Shown in pieces: positions 8,706 through 18,500 of a DNA stretch of 40,603 nucleotides. Each line of letters begins with the position of its first letter. The stretch's first letter is position 1. The position numbers and the translations under genes were made by a program. Under the pieces are notes generated by a model. That model saw nothing but the letters and a program-made list of their open reading frames with translations. It did not search any database and was not told the DNA's origin. The DNA is from Bacteroidales bacterium (GTDB lineage: Bacteria; Bacteroidota; Bacteroidia; Bacteroidales; Paludibacteraceae), in assembly GCA_015061115.1 (NCBI GenBank), contig SUXE01000024.1, positions 1-40,603 on the forward strand. The letters are read 5' to 3'.

Positions 8706-8792
8706 ATGAACATGAGAAGTTGTAATAACCATAAGGATGCCATAGTATTAAGAATAGGGTTCGCAGAAGTGCGAACCCTATTTTTTTTGTGA
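8706..8792 (+). CDS. Putative 28-residue leader peptide reading through a terminator
   Basis: A short ORF starting 20 nt after the -7 box: MNMRSCNNHKDA, then a hydrophobic/charged stretch, ending in LFFL and a TGA at 8790-8792. The last 14 codons lie inside the terminator hairpin and its T-run, so a translating ribosome would prevent hairpin formation. A second in-frame ATG is at 8712. That layout is what a translation-coupled attenuator would have. It may also be a chance ORF; conservation of the peptide would settle it. Confidence 0.4.
   Translation: MNMRSCNNHKDAIVLRIGFAEVRTLFFL
8753..8789 (+). terminator. Strong intrinsic terminator / attenuator in the TetR operon leader
   Basis: A perfect 13-bp stem (8753-8765 with 8770-8782), 4-nt loop GAAG, followed by a run of T from 8781 to 8788. 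It is strong on the plus strand and sits between a promoter (8656-8686) and the TetR start (8820), so it should abort most leader transcripts unless prevented. Confidence 0.88.
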
Positions 8793-8819
8793 ACAAAATG
8801 GAACATCGTTCGTTTTTAT

Positions 8820-9488
8820 ATGAGTAAAACTATGCAAATCAAAAAGGAATTTACACACGAACAAATCGTAGAGAAAGCCAAATCAGTATTTCTTAAGAAT
8901 GGCTACACAAAGACATCTATGCGCGACATAGCAGACAAAGTCGGCATCGGTGTGAGCAATATATACAATTACTTTGAAAGTAAGGATGAACTGTTCAGGC
9001 ATATTGTGACACCGCTTATCAAAGAGTTGGAAAGAATGATGTATGAACATCACAATGAGAATGCCCACGAACAATTTATGATGTATGCCTGCGGTGAATA
9101 CGACGGCATGATTGCCGAACACGTACAAGCGTATATGAAATTGATCAACAATTATCGCGACGAATTAAAACTGATTTTATACAAATCTCAGGGGTCCTCT
9201 CTTGAAACATTCATCGACGAATACACAGAAAAATGCACTCAACAAGTGCTGCTGTTCATGGAAAAATTCCAAAGCAAATATCCGGAATTCAGTGTGCCCC
9301 ACTCGTCATTCACCTACCATGTGCACATTGTGTGGATGTTCGGATTCATCTCAGAAGTCATCAAGCACAAACTGAATTCACAGGAAATAAGGAAGGCGAT
9401 AGAAGATTACATCCAATTTGAATTTACAGGATGGAGAGCTATAATGAATCAAAATAATTTACAAGAAAATGAAAATAGAAAAGATTAA
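8820..9488 (+). CDS. TetR/AcrR-family transcriptional regulator
   Basis: 222 residues. The N-terminal 60 residues form the TetR DNA-binding domain: EQIVEKAKSVFLKNGYTKT, then SMRDIADKVGIGVSNIYNYF and SKDELF, the usual helix-turn-helix plus the YxxF-x-SK signature. The C-terminal ligand-binding part is helical and not recognisable further. An ATG at 8832 is an alternative start. The gene overlaps the RND gene by 20 nt, so it is almost surely co-transcribed with the exporter and probably controls it in response to the exported or a related compound. Its operator is not obvious in the leader. Confidence 0.93.
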   Translation: MSKTMQIKKEFTHEQIVEKAKSVFLKNGYTKTSMRDIADKVGIGVSNIYNYFESKDELFRHIVTPLIKELERMMYEHHNENAHEQFMMYACGEYDGMIAEHVQAYMKLINNYRDELKLILYKSQGSSLETFIDEYTEKCTQQVLLFMEKFQSKYPEFSVPHSSFTYHVHIVWMFGFISEVIKHKLNSQEIRKAIEDYIQFEFTGWRAIMNQNNLQENENRKD

Positions 9489-11823
9489 CGAGCAGTTCGG
9501 CAAATTCGCTGAACGGTTGCTGAGTGTACGTTGGATTACACTCAGCGCATTTGTACTGATACTTATTTTATCTGTAATCGGTATGAAACGCATGGTAAAG
9601 GAGACATCGTTTGATGATTATTTCATCGAAGATGATCCCATGCTGGTAAAGACAGAAGAGTTTAAATCTCATTTCGGCAACGATTATTACGTAGGAATTC
9701 TAACCCAATGTGACAACCATTTCACAAAAGAGAATCTCACGACACTGCGTGCTTTGTCGAACGAATTGCTTGACAGTCTGTCGTATGCCGACAAAGTCAC
9801 ATCTCTTACAGATATCGAGTTTATGGTTGGCAGCGACGAAGGTATGACCATCGAACAGATTGTGCCAGACGAGATCCCCGAGAATGGAACAGCAGCCATG
9901 GACAGTATCAAAGCCAAAGCATACAGCAAACCGCATGTGGCAAGAAAACTGATTTCACAAAATGGCGATCTTTCTTGGATCATGGTGAAACTGCGAACAT
10001 TCCCGAAAGACAGTGTTTGGAAGAAACAGGGGGCCGTATCACCTGACATCATCACTGGCGAAGAGGTTGAACATATAATTAAGAAACCGGAATATGCATC
10101 TTTGAACCCACGTGGTGCAGGAATGCCATACGTGACACACTGCAAATCAGTATATATCGGCAAGGAGATGGGTCGTCTGATGATGATTGCCACTATAATA
10201 TGTATGGTTGTGATGCTATGCATGACACGTTCATTAAGAGGAGTGATTTCTCCTATAATCTCTGTTGTAGGAGGCCTTTTCATCACGTACGGTATCGCAG
10301 GATGGACCCAGATGTATGTCGATTCTACTGTACTGATGATTCCGATGATTCTGTCGTTTGCCGTGGCAATAGCCTATAATATCCATCTGTTCTCATATTT
10401 CAGAGGCAGGATGCGTATTCACGGAGAACGACGCAAAGCAATTATTGAGACCATCAAAGAAATCGGATGGTCGGTATTCTTCTGCGGATTCACGACGTTG
10501 GTATCATTGCTATCATTCCTTGCGATCCCTATCCGTCCGATGCATTGTGTAGGAATCATCAGCAGTATGAGCGTTCTTTTCGTATTGATGACATCGTTGA
10601 TCATCACTCCATTATTACTGTCGTTCGGCAAAGACCAGCGTCCGATGGAAAATTTCACGGAGGATAGCGACACTCGATGGACAAAAGCAATTGTGTCACT
10701 TAGCGACAAGGTGTTAAGTAATCCACGCAAAATAGGTTTGTCTTTCTTAGTAATTTGTATTCTGCTATGTATCGGTCTATGGAAAATCGAAGCGGCTTTC
10801 GACATAGAGAGGACCATGGGTATCCAAGTGCCTTATGTTAAAGAGGTAGTCGACGTGGGTCGTTCCGAACTTGGTTCACTATACTCTTACGACCTTATAG
10901 TGGAGCTGAACAATAATGATGAAGCGAAAAATCCAGAAAAACTACAAAAGTTAGACGAGTTGCAACAGCAAGTGAGTGGCTACAAACTGACAAAACGTAC
11001 CACTTCGATTCTGGATATATTAAAAGACTTGAACCAGACTCTTAACAATGGTGACACAGCACACTATTGCATTCCTAAGACAGAAGAAGAGGTGGCGCAG
11101 ATGATATTATTATATGAAAACGCTGGAGGAACAGAATCAGAATACTGGATCGACTACGACTATCGTCGATTGCGTCTGATGGTGGAGATATCAGATTTCA
11201 ATTCCGCACAGGTAGAACGTGAGATGGATCAGATCCAAAACGATGCGCAGAAGCTGTTTCCAAATGCCAAGATCACAGTCGTGGGCAACATACCACAATT
11301 TGTGACAATGATGCAGTATCTTGTGAGAGGACAGATGTTGTCGTTCGTGATTTCCATCCTTATTATCGGAGTGATACTGATGATCGCATTCCAGAGCATC
11401 AGAGTCGGACTGATCGGTCTGATACCAAACATGATGCCAGCGATATTCGTAGGCGGATACATGGGATGGATGGGTATTCCTTTCGACATGATGACAGCCA
11501 CTTTGCTACCGATGATGCTGGGTATGGCTGTCGACGACACCATCCACTTCATAAATCACTCCAAATTGGAATTCGACCGCACACAACACTACCAAAGCGC
11601 GATCAGAAGAACATTCCGTGTTGTGGGAGTGGCGATCATCACAACATCAATCATCACCTCAGCCGTATTCGCCGGTTTCTGCACATCAGACTGCACTATG
11701 TGTATCAATTTCGGACTGATGGCTATCATCGGTGTATTGTCGGCACTTATCGCCGATTTGTTTGTCACACCAATCCTTGTTAAGAAATGCAAGGTGTTTG
11801 GCAAAGAGACATCTAATCTATAA
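9469..11823 (+). CDS. RND-superfamily MMPL-type exporter (COG1033-like)
   Basis: 784 residues in two similar halves. Each has one membrane helix, a large periplasmic loop and a block of five helices: helix 1 at about 23-43, block 2-6 at about 236-390, helix 7 at about 423-441, block 8-12 at about 617-775. The second half has the conserved GMAVDDTIHF (about 683-692), the acidic pair used for proton coupling. The matching place in the first half reads FAVAIAYNIHLF (about 296) and lacks acids. Members of this exporter group move lipids or other hydrophobic molecules. It lies between the TetR gene and a LolA-like gene, so lipid traffic to the outer membrane is the best guess. Confidence 0.9.
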   Translation: MKIEKINEQFGKFAERLLSVRWITLSAFVLILILSVIGMKRMVKETSFDDYFIEDDPMLVKTEEFKSHFGNDYYVGILTQCDNHFTKENLTTLRALSNELLDSLSYADKVTSLTDIEFMVGSDEGMTIEQIVPDEIPENGTAAMDSIKAKAYSKPHVARKLISQNGDLSWIMVKLRTFPKDSVWKKQGAVSPDIITGEEVEHIIKKPEYASLNPRGAGMPYVTHCKSVYIGKEMGRLMMIATIICMVVMLCMTRSLRGVISPIISVVGGLFITYGIAGWTQMYVDSTVLMIPMILSFAVAIAYNIHLFSYFRGRMRIHGERRKAIIETIKEIGWSVFFCGFTTLVSLLSFLAIPIRPMHCVGIISSMSVLFVLMTSLIITPLLLSFGKDQRPMENFTEDSDTRWTKAIVSLSDKVLSNPRKIGLSFLVICILLCIGLWKIEAAFDIERTMGIQVPYVKEVVDVGRSELGSLYSYDLIVELNNNDEAKNPEKLQKLDELQQQVSGYKLTKRTTSILDILKDLNQTLNNGDTAHYCIPKTEEEVAQMILLYENAGGTESEYWIDYDYRRLRLMVEISDFNSAQVEREMDQIQNDAQKLFPNAKITVVGNIPQFVTMMQYLVRGQMLSFVISILIIGVILMIAFQSIRVGLIGLIPNMMPAIFVGGYMGWMGIPFDMMTATLLPMMLGMAVDDTIHFINHSKLEFDRTQHYQSAIRRTFRVVGVAIITTSIITSAVFAGFCTSDCTMCINFGLMAIIGVLSALIADLFVTPILVKKCKVFGKETSNL

Positions 11824-11833
11824 ATAAAAGGAT

Positions 11834-12610
11834 ATGAAAAAAGCATTATTTATTTTGGTTGCCTGTATGATGGCAACATTTGGAGCAACTGCACAGAATC
11901 TATCAGGACGTGATATCATACAGAAAGTCAAAGACCGTCCGGACGGAGATACTCGCTACGGAGAAATGGAACTTACACTTATAAAGAAAAATGGCAGCAG
12001 CAGACAACGCAAAGTCACATCATGGGCTATGGATGAAGGTAAGGACACAAAAAAGATGATGTTCTTCACCTATCCTGGCGACGTGAAAGGAACAGGATTC
12101 CTGACATGGGATTACGACCAGTTTGGCAAGGAGGATGCCAAGTGGCTATATCTTCCTGCCATGAAAAAGACTCGTCGTATCAGTGGATCGTCTTCTAAGA
12201 CAGATTATTTTATGGGTACAGATTTCACTTACGACGACATGGGTTCCCGCCATATAGATGAAGACAAACATACCCTATTGCGTGAGGAGATGAAAGACGG
12301 ACACAAATGCTGGGTAGTCGAGTCTGTGCCTGTTGACAAACATGAGATTTACAGTCGCAAAGTAACATGGATACGTCAGGATTGTCTGGTACCCGTCTGT
12401 GCGGAATATTATGATAAGCTGAACAAATTGCACCGTCTGCTCACAATATCAGAAATCAAGAAGATACAGGATTTCTGGACCATCTGTAAAATGGAGATGA
12501 AAAATGTGCAAACGGGACACAGCACTGTGATTGAGGTGAAAAACTCACAATACGACGTCAAGATCGACAAAGATCTCTTCACTGTGGCCAAACTGGAGAA
12601 AGGCTTATGA
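11834..12610 (+). CDS. LolA-like 'outer membrane lipoprotein-sorting' periplasmic protein
   Basis: 258 residues with a signal peptide ending GATAQ (about 21). The mature part matches the family typically annotated as outer membrane lipoprotein-sorting protein: [61 protein letters not shown] and a C-terminal [12 protein letters not shown]. These proteins have the open-barrel fold of LolA/LolB and probably carry a lipid. It starts 10 nt after the exporter stop and its own stop overlaps the next start (ATGA). Together with the exporter it would hand a hydrophobic cargo across the periplasm. Confidence 0.88.
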   Translation: MKKALFILVACMMATFGATAQNLSGRDIIQKVKDRPDGDTRYGEMELTLIKKNGSSRQRKVTSWAMDEGKDTKKMMFFTYPGDVKGTGFLTWDYDQFGKEDAKWLYLPAMKKTRRISGSSSKTDYFMGTDFTYDDMGSRHIDEDKHTLLREEMKDGHKCWVVESVPVDKHEIYSRKVTWIRQDCLVPVCAEYYDKLNKLHRLLTISEIKKIQDFWTICKMEMKNVQTGHSTVIEVKNSQYDVKIDKDLFTVAKLEKGL

Positions 12611-13773
12611 AACCTGTAATCTTCATTTCATTATTATTGTGTACACTTCCTCGTCCTGTCGATGCACAGGACGGGGAATCCCTACACGTCGGTGTGAAAG
12701 GATTCGTAGACACTTACCATGCCATGCGTACAGAAAAGCCTAACGACTGGATGTCTTCAAGAAGCAGAGTGCGTGGAGAGCTATCTATTGATAAAGATCA
12801 TGCAGGAGCTTTCGTATCTGCCAACCTGGTGTATAATGCTATTCTGAAAGACCGCACAGGGTTCCAGTTGCGAGAGACATACGCCTACTACACCAATTCA
12901 CATTGGGACATCCGTGCTGGCCGACAGATCATCACATGGGGAGTAGCCGATGCATTAAGACTCACAGACATCATCTCTCCTATGGACTACACTGAGTTTC
13001 TAGCCCAAGACTACGATGACATCAGAATTCCTGTCGGAGCTCTGCGTCTACGTTATTCACGTGAGAAATGGAGTCTGGAAGCGGTCGCCGTACCAGTAAG
13101 TGCATTCTTCGAACTGCCTACAGATGAGGAGAATCCGTGGTCGGTAGGAAATCTGACTATCGGGAAAGAGCCAAGACATAAATTTTACAATATGGAATAT
13201 GGCGGCAGATTATCATTCTTTCTGAGTGGAATAGATTTCTCATTTTCCGCACTCCACACATGGAACAAGACTCCCGTCTTCCACAACGGCATAGGCGAAT
13301 ATCACCGTATGAGTATGCTTGGAGCAGACATGTCGATCCCGATCAACAAATTTGTGCTTAGAGGGGAATTCGCAGAATACCTAAATGAAGCACAACAAAC
13401 TATAGGTGCAGAAAAGATTGCAAGAGCCTCATCGTCCAATGCACTTATCGGGCTTGACTGGTATGCTGGCAACGATTGGTCTCTCTCCGCACAATACGCT
13501 CATAAGTATGTGGATTACGGAGATCATCACAATACCGGGTTGGCGACATTCCGTATTTCAAAGGATTTGTTGAACAACAGTCTGAATCTGCAAAGCTTCG
13601 CATATATTGACGTCGGCAACGGAGGTATCTACAACCGTCTGAGCGCCGACTACGCAATGAACGACCAATTACACGCAATAATAGGTTACGATTTCTTTAA
13701 TGCCGATAAAGGGACATTCTCCGTATACGACAAAAACTCGGAAGTTTGGGTGAAACTGAAATATAGTTTCTAA
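12607..13773 (+). CDS. Outer-membrane barrel protein (DUF1302-like), last gene of the TetR-RND operon
   Basis: 388 residues with a signal peptide ending PVDAQ (about 21). The mature part shows barrel strands with the pattern [20 protein letters not shown], where [19 protein letters not shown] follows; that GRQxxxWG...D motif is typical of DUF1302-like outer-membrane proteins found beside MMPL exporters and LolA-like proteins. It ends VKLKYSF with a terminal aromatic. The start overlaps the preceding stop, supporting coupled translation. Likely the outer-membrane end of the export route. Confidence 0.82.
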   Translation: MKPVIFISLLLCTLPRPVDAQDGESLHVGVKGFVDTYHAMRTEKPNDWMSSRSRVRGELSIDKDHAGAFVSANLVYNAILKDRTGFQLRETYAYYTNSHWDIRAGRQIITWGVADALRLTDIISPMDYTEFLAQDYDDIRIPVGALRLRYSREKWSLEAVAVPVSAFFELPTDEENPWSVGNLTIGKEPRHKFYNMEYGGRLSFFLSGIDFSFSALHTWNKTPVFHNGIGEYHRMSMLGADMSIPINKFVLRGEFAEYLNEAQQTIGAEKIARASSSNALIGLDWYAGNDWSLSAQYAHKYVDYGDHHNTGLATFRISKDLLNNSLNLQSFAYIDVGNGGIYNRLSADYAMNDQLHAIIGYDFFNADKGTFSVYDKNSEVWVKLKYSF

Positions 13774-13784
13774 AACCAAATTAT

Positions 13785-13792
13785 TATATTTG
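13785..13792 (+). promoter_or_regulatory. Possible -7 box upstream of the inverted-repeat element
   Basis: TATATTTG matches TAnnTTTG. No good TTTG partner is present at the right distance. If used, it would transcribe through the 203-bp element into the methyltransferase gene. Confidence 0.35.
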
Positions 13793-13842
13793 TGTTTGCA
13801 ATCAAGTTGCAAAACCTTTGGGCTAATTTTGAAGTGTGAAAC

Positions 13843-14045
13843 TTAAGGTGAGTTCTATAAATTCACCGTTTTAGAAAAAAGTATAAATCGTGGGTTATAA
13901 ACTTTTCGGTACTTTTTGATTTCTTTCGGCAGATTGCTGTTTGTCAGTCGGTCACAGTGCTCGCACTGCTCCCTTCTTCCGCTCTGCAATCTGCTTGAAA
14001 TAAACTCAAAAATTCCTCGAAATGAATTTATAGAACCCACCTTAA
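13843..14045. mobile_element. 203-bp MITE-like element with 23-bp terminal inverted repeats
   Basis: Left end 13843-13865 and right end 14023-14045 are inverted copies with 22 of 23 positions identical. Inside lies a second nested pair, GCAGATTGC (13929-13937) and GCAATCTGC (13986-13994), and at the centre CAGTGC/GCACTG (13955-13968). No clear target duplication is visible. The minus strand has an open frame through it, but the nested symmetry indicates a non-coding mobile or folded element. It ends 7 nt before the methyltransferase start codon. Confidence 0.7.
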
Positions 14046-14052
14046 ATGACTG

Positions 14053-14721
14053 ATGATTATGGAAGACAAAATTGAAAAATCCTACAGATTCAGCAAGAAT
14101 TTCTACGATGACGCACTCACTCAAAACAAATGGTGGAGCCGCTTGTATTTCAAACTGGTTTGGGGAGGTGTTGACGACAACGAAATTGCCCGCAAGGTTT
14201 TAAGCTGGATTCCAGATGATTTCGAAGGCAAAATGCTTGATGTTCCAGTCGGAACAGCCGTATTCACCGCAGAAAAATACAAACGTATGGGCAAAGCAGA
14301 CATCATCGGTCTCGATTATAGCCAAGACATGTTGGACCGTGCGCGATTCCGATTCAGCGAGAATGGTATCACCAATATCAAAACCATGCAGGGCGACGTC
14401 GGGGCGATGCCATTCGACGACGGATCTTTCGACTACATCCTTTGCATGAACGGACTACATGTGTTTCCAGACAAAGACAAGGCATATTCTGAGATTCTGC
14501 GTACACTCAAGCAAGGTGGTGAACTGCTGGCATGTTTCTACATAGCAGGGGAACAGAAAATTGCAGACTTACTTGCCAAAACAGTGCTGACACGCATGGG
14601 ATGGTTCACTCCTCCGTTTGACTCAGCCAACGATGTCCGTCGTCGACTAGAGCCATATTATGAAATCCTCGATTTCAATATAGAAGGAGCAATGTTATAT
14701 TTCAGGGCTAAAAAGAGATAG
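14053..14721 (+). CDS. Class I SAM-dependent methyltransferase
   Basis: 222 residues of the UbiE/Methyltransf_11 type. Motif I is MLDVPVGTAVF (61-71), followed by IIGLDYSQDMLDRARFR (84-100), the acidic GDVGAMPFDDGSFDYILC stretch and a late LRTLKQGGELLACFY strand. The substrate is not deducible. A second in-frame ATG at 14059 could be the true start; 14053 lies just 7 nt after the inverted-repeat element, so its natural leader may have been replaced by the element. Three nt separate its stop from the ZIP transporter start, so the two are one operon. Confidence 0.9.
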   Translation: MIMEDKIEKSYRFSKNFYDDALTQNKWWSRLYFKLVWGGVDDNEIARKVLSWIPDDFEGKMLDVPVGTAVFTAEKYKRMGKADIIGLDYSQDMLDRARFRFSENGITNIKTMQGDVGAMPFDDGSFDYILCMNGLHVFPDKDKAYSEILRTLKQGGELLACFYIAGEQKIADLLAKTVLTRMGWFTPPFDSANDVRRRLEPYYEILDFNIEGAMLYFRAKKR

Positions 14722-14724
14722 GAT

Positions 14725-15504
14725 ATGACGATCATACTAATTGGATTACTAGTGCCATTGCTGGGCACAATGCTTGGCTCGGCCTTCGTCTTCTTCATGA
14801 AAGGCGAGATGTCTGCACGATTGCAGAAAACGTTGTTGGGATTTGCTTCAGGAGTGATGGTGGCGGCATCCGTATGGTCGTTGCTCATTCCTGCGATGGA
14901 GATGGAAAGTGATAGCGGCAAATGGGCGGTAATGCCAGCCGCAGTAGGTTTTCTGCTGGGTATAGGTTTCCTTTTAGGCATCGACACTCTGACCCCGCAT
15001 CTCCACATCGACTCAGACAAACCAGAAGGACCACGTTCACAGTTATCACGCACGGCGATGCTTGCTTTAGCTGTGACGATACATAATTTGCCAGAAGGAA
15101 TGGCAGTAGGAGTTGTTTTTGCAGGAGCGGATAACGCAGTGTCAAACATATCCCTTGCGAGTGCGCTGGCAGTCTCCGTCGGTATTGCGATACAGAACAT
15201 TCCAGAAGGGGCTATCATCTCCATGCCAATGCGTGCGGCAGGCAACAGCCGATTACGATCGTTTCTGATAGGATCGTTAAGTGGAGCAGTCGAGCCGATC
15301 GGAGCTATTGCAGTATTGTTGTTAGCTTCGCAATTGATGCCAGTGCTTCCATACATGCTTGCATTTGCAGCAGGAGCGATGTTATATGTTGTGGTAGAGG
15401 AATTGATTCCAGAAGCGTCAAGCGGAGAGCACTCCAATATCAGCACCATAGGTTTTGCCATCGGATTTGTGTTGATGATGGTGCTCGACGTGGTGATGGG
15501 ATAA
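14725..15504 (+). CDS. ZIP-family divalent metal transporter
   Basis: 259 residues with about eight membrane helices. The helix 4 metal motif is HNLPEG (120-125) and helix 5 has QNIPEG (158-163), both hallmarks of the ZIP/ZupT group that brings zinc or related divalent metals into the cytoplasm. The loop before helix 4 has TPHLHID (90-96), a short metal-binding histidine loop. A GAVEPIGA stretch follows in helix 6. It is translated with the methyltransferase and ended by a 15-bp hairpin terminator. Metal specificity cannot be read from the sequence. Confidence 0.93.
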   Translation: MTIILIGLLVPLLGTMLGSAFVFFMKGEMSARLQKTLLGFASGVMVAASVWSLLIPAMEMESDSGKWAVMPAAVGFLLGIGFLLGIDTLTPHLHIDSDKPEGPRSQLSRTAMLALAVTIHNLPEGMAVGVVFAGADNAVSNISLASALAVSVGIAIQNIPEGAIISMPMRAAGNSRLRSFLIGSLSGAVEPIGAIAVLLLASQLMPVLPYMLAFAAGAMLYVVVEELIPEASSGEHSNISTIGFAIGFVLMMVLDVVMG

Positions 15505-15510
15505 AACATT

Positions 15511-15548
15511 CAAAGCCGTTTCAGATACCTGATTCTGAAACGGCTTTG
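15511..15548. terminator. Bidirectional hairpin terminator between the ZIP and DUF2339 genes
   Basis: Perfect 15-bp arms, 15511-15525 and 15534-15548, with an 8-nt loop. T-rich sequence follows on the plus strand; the minus side has fewer T. It lies between convergent genes and probably serves both. Confidence 0.85.
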
Positions 15549-15593
15549 TTTATTTCATTTCCAACTAAAGAAATGTATGAGTAGAACAAATCT

Positions 15594-18500
15594 TTATTCT
15601 GCTTCTACTTTTGAATCTTCTTCCTCTGATTGTTCTGTTTCAATCATTTGTTTTTCCACATTCGGTTGAGACTCATCCTTTGGAGCGTCATCCGACTTCG
15701 GAAGATTCTTCTCTTTAGTTTGTTCCTTCTCCTTCGCAATCTTTTGATAGAAGAAAGCCATCACCAACATCAAGAGACCCAACGAGATCAAAGCAATCAC
15801 CTTGTAGATCTGGTCAAAGTGAGCCATGTCGTAGAAGAACAATTTGAGAAGTGTGAAACCTAACAATACGAATCCCTCAATTCTCAGATACTTCTTATCT
15901 TTATAAAGTCCATAGTAGACTCCAAACAATGACACGATTCCCAAGAAGACGCTGAACACCACTCCAAATGCTTCCGGACTACCAAGCAAGCAACATAGTT
16001 TGTTCAACTCTTTTCCTCCAACGGCAACAGAGCCAAAATACAGGAACGTATCGAACGCTTTAGTTGTCGCTTCTTCACTCATTCCAAACATACATTTTTC
16101 TTGTTTTTTGTACAGATACAATGTCCATCCAGAGAATAGCGTCAATGCCAATGAGATTAAATGAATAACATTGAAGCTGACTTCCTCACCGTGGATCCTC
16201 AAATCAAACAATCCAATAAACAGTTTGATAAACAAAACCAAACACAAACAAGTCATCGTGAATTTCTTGAAATCATTCAATTTGTATTTCAACGATACGA
16301 ATGTCCAAGTTGAGAAGTAAGCCATCGCGAAACAGAATACAAATGATGTAAACAAACGCTTAGCAACACGAGTGTCTAATGATTGGGAATCAATCAAACT
16401 TCCGACATGACAACAATAAACATATCCTACAGCGACAAATGGCATCAACACTAATAAAGCGATGAATGGGAACCATGTTATCTTGCAGGCTTCAAACTTC
16501 GGCATCTCGTTGTAGCGTCGCATCATATAAATAAGAGCGACGTCGATCAAAGAACCTACCAACATAATAATATGCTTTGTATTTGTGCTAAGGTCATCAT
16601 TATACCCAAAAGTGTTTTCATAGGCAGTGAACACATCACAAAGCCAACAGAACAATCCTAAACCGACAACTGCCAAAAATGCTTTTTTGAGTCGTGCATC
16701 GTCTCTCAACGCGAAGATCAAAGTCAGAAGTGCCAATCCAAACAGCAATGCGGTTGTGATGACCCAAGGTGTGTGAGTCCAGATGATGAATGCCAACACT
16801 GCAACCAAAAACAATTTAAGCCTGAAGTTCAAATCAAAGCGTTCGGCAACTCCATCATTTATCGGCTTGAACTTATTGATTATCCATATCTGGCCAACAA
16901 GAGTCGCCATCAATGACAATCCAGCCACGACAGATGTCCAAATCTCAGAAATTTTTATTCCAAAATTATTTTCAAACTTTTCGATTCTGGATCCCATATC
17001 ATAAATACAAGGAAGATCATCCCATACATTTAAGAATGCAAGAGTGGAAAGCACAACCATAAAATATGCTCCTCGCTCCACCATTGGGATACTCTTTGTC
17101 CTGCCCAAATAGCAAAGCAACAAAGACTCTGCACTCCATAACACTGTCATCCATGGCTGTTCAATGTGCACATAGATCGCCATCGTCACAACAAATATAG
17201 CCATCACAGCCAAGAATTGTGAGGCTATTGTAACAAACGAATTCTTTGTCTCTTCAGTTTCTTCCAAAGGATAACGATAATTCAACACTGCCACACAAAC
17301 AGCAAGAACCATGCAGACAATAGTGTTGGTGATATATAACGCATACCCATATCCTGCCGGACATAATTCCTCAAACCAGAATGTCATGAATTCCAGATGT
17401 TCGGCATTCGGATTTCCCCAGTCGACCAACAAACTGATAACTGCCAAGGCAAAAACAGGATATGAACTCTTCTCATAGAATAGCATCTTATGTATTCTCG
17501 AGAATCCGAACAATAATGATCCCTCCAACATCCAGCACATAGTCAACCATGGGTGGCCAATATGAACCAAGATCGCTGTCGTCACAACAAACACAGCCAT
17601 ACCCTTCAAATATGACGCCGCTATCTTCATCCAAGAATCCTTCGTCTCCTCATTCTCAACCATCGGATAACGACGGTCGATAACAGCCGCAAAGACAGAA
17701 AGTGCGATAAACACAAGCGTGTCGACTATCGACAAGACACTACTATGTGAAACAGCATCAGCAGATGTGAATGCTTTGAAGAATGGAGTCATAATTATCA
17801 AATGATCTACATTCGGATTACCCCAATCTATCATCAAACTGCTGAAAGCCAAGGCAAATACCGGATATGAGCTCTTCTCAAAGAACATGTTTTTGCGTAC
17901 TCTTGCGAATGTGAACAATATCGTCGCCTCCAACATCCAGCACATAGTCAGCCATGGACGTTCGATATGTACCAAGATCGCTGCAGTCACCACAAACACA
18001 GCCATCACTTTCATAAACTTATTGGCTAACTTCATCCATGAATTCTGAGTCTCCTCGTCTTCGACCATTGGATAACGGTTGTCGACCACACCTATGAAGA
18101 TGCAAAGCATAATGAAGACGACGGTGTTGATGATAGACAACGCATTGCCCTGAACAGCAGCTGTCGTTGTATCCCACATCGAACGATAACTAGCGAATGC
18201 CTCAAACAGCGGCGTCAACATTCTCAAATGTCCGCCATTCGGATTTCCCCAGTCGATAATCAAACTTATCAATGCCAAGAAGAATACCGGATACGACATT
18301 TTCTCATAGAATGGTCGCTTTGAGATTCTTGATACTGTGAACAATACCGTTCCTTCCAACATCCAGAACATTGTCAGCCAGTGTCCCGTCGCCCATACCA
18401 TGATCGCGATAGTCACGAAACTGATGGCAAGACCTGTAATCAGACGGCTGACAGACTTATCCACCATATCCTTTTTAACCAACATAAATGCGACAGCACC

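Noticed and set aside
13855-14124. Minus-strand ORF of 89 codons over the inverted-repeat element
   Set aside because: It runs from the methyltransferase 5' end through the element; nested inverted repeats explain the sequence better than coding.
14658-15509. Long minus-strand open frame of 283 codons over the ZIP gene
   Set aside because: It is the mirror of the ZIP transporter gene, is serine/proline-rich and lacks any recognisable motif; the plus-strand protein has clear ZIP motifs.
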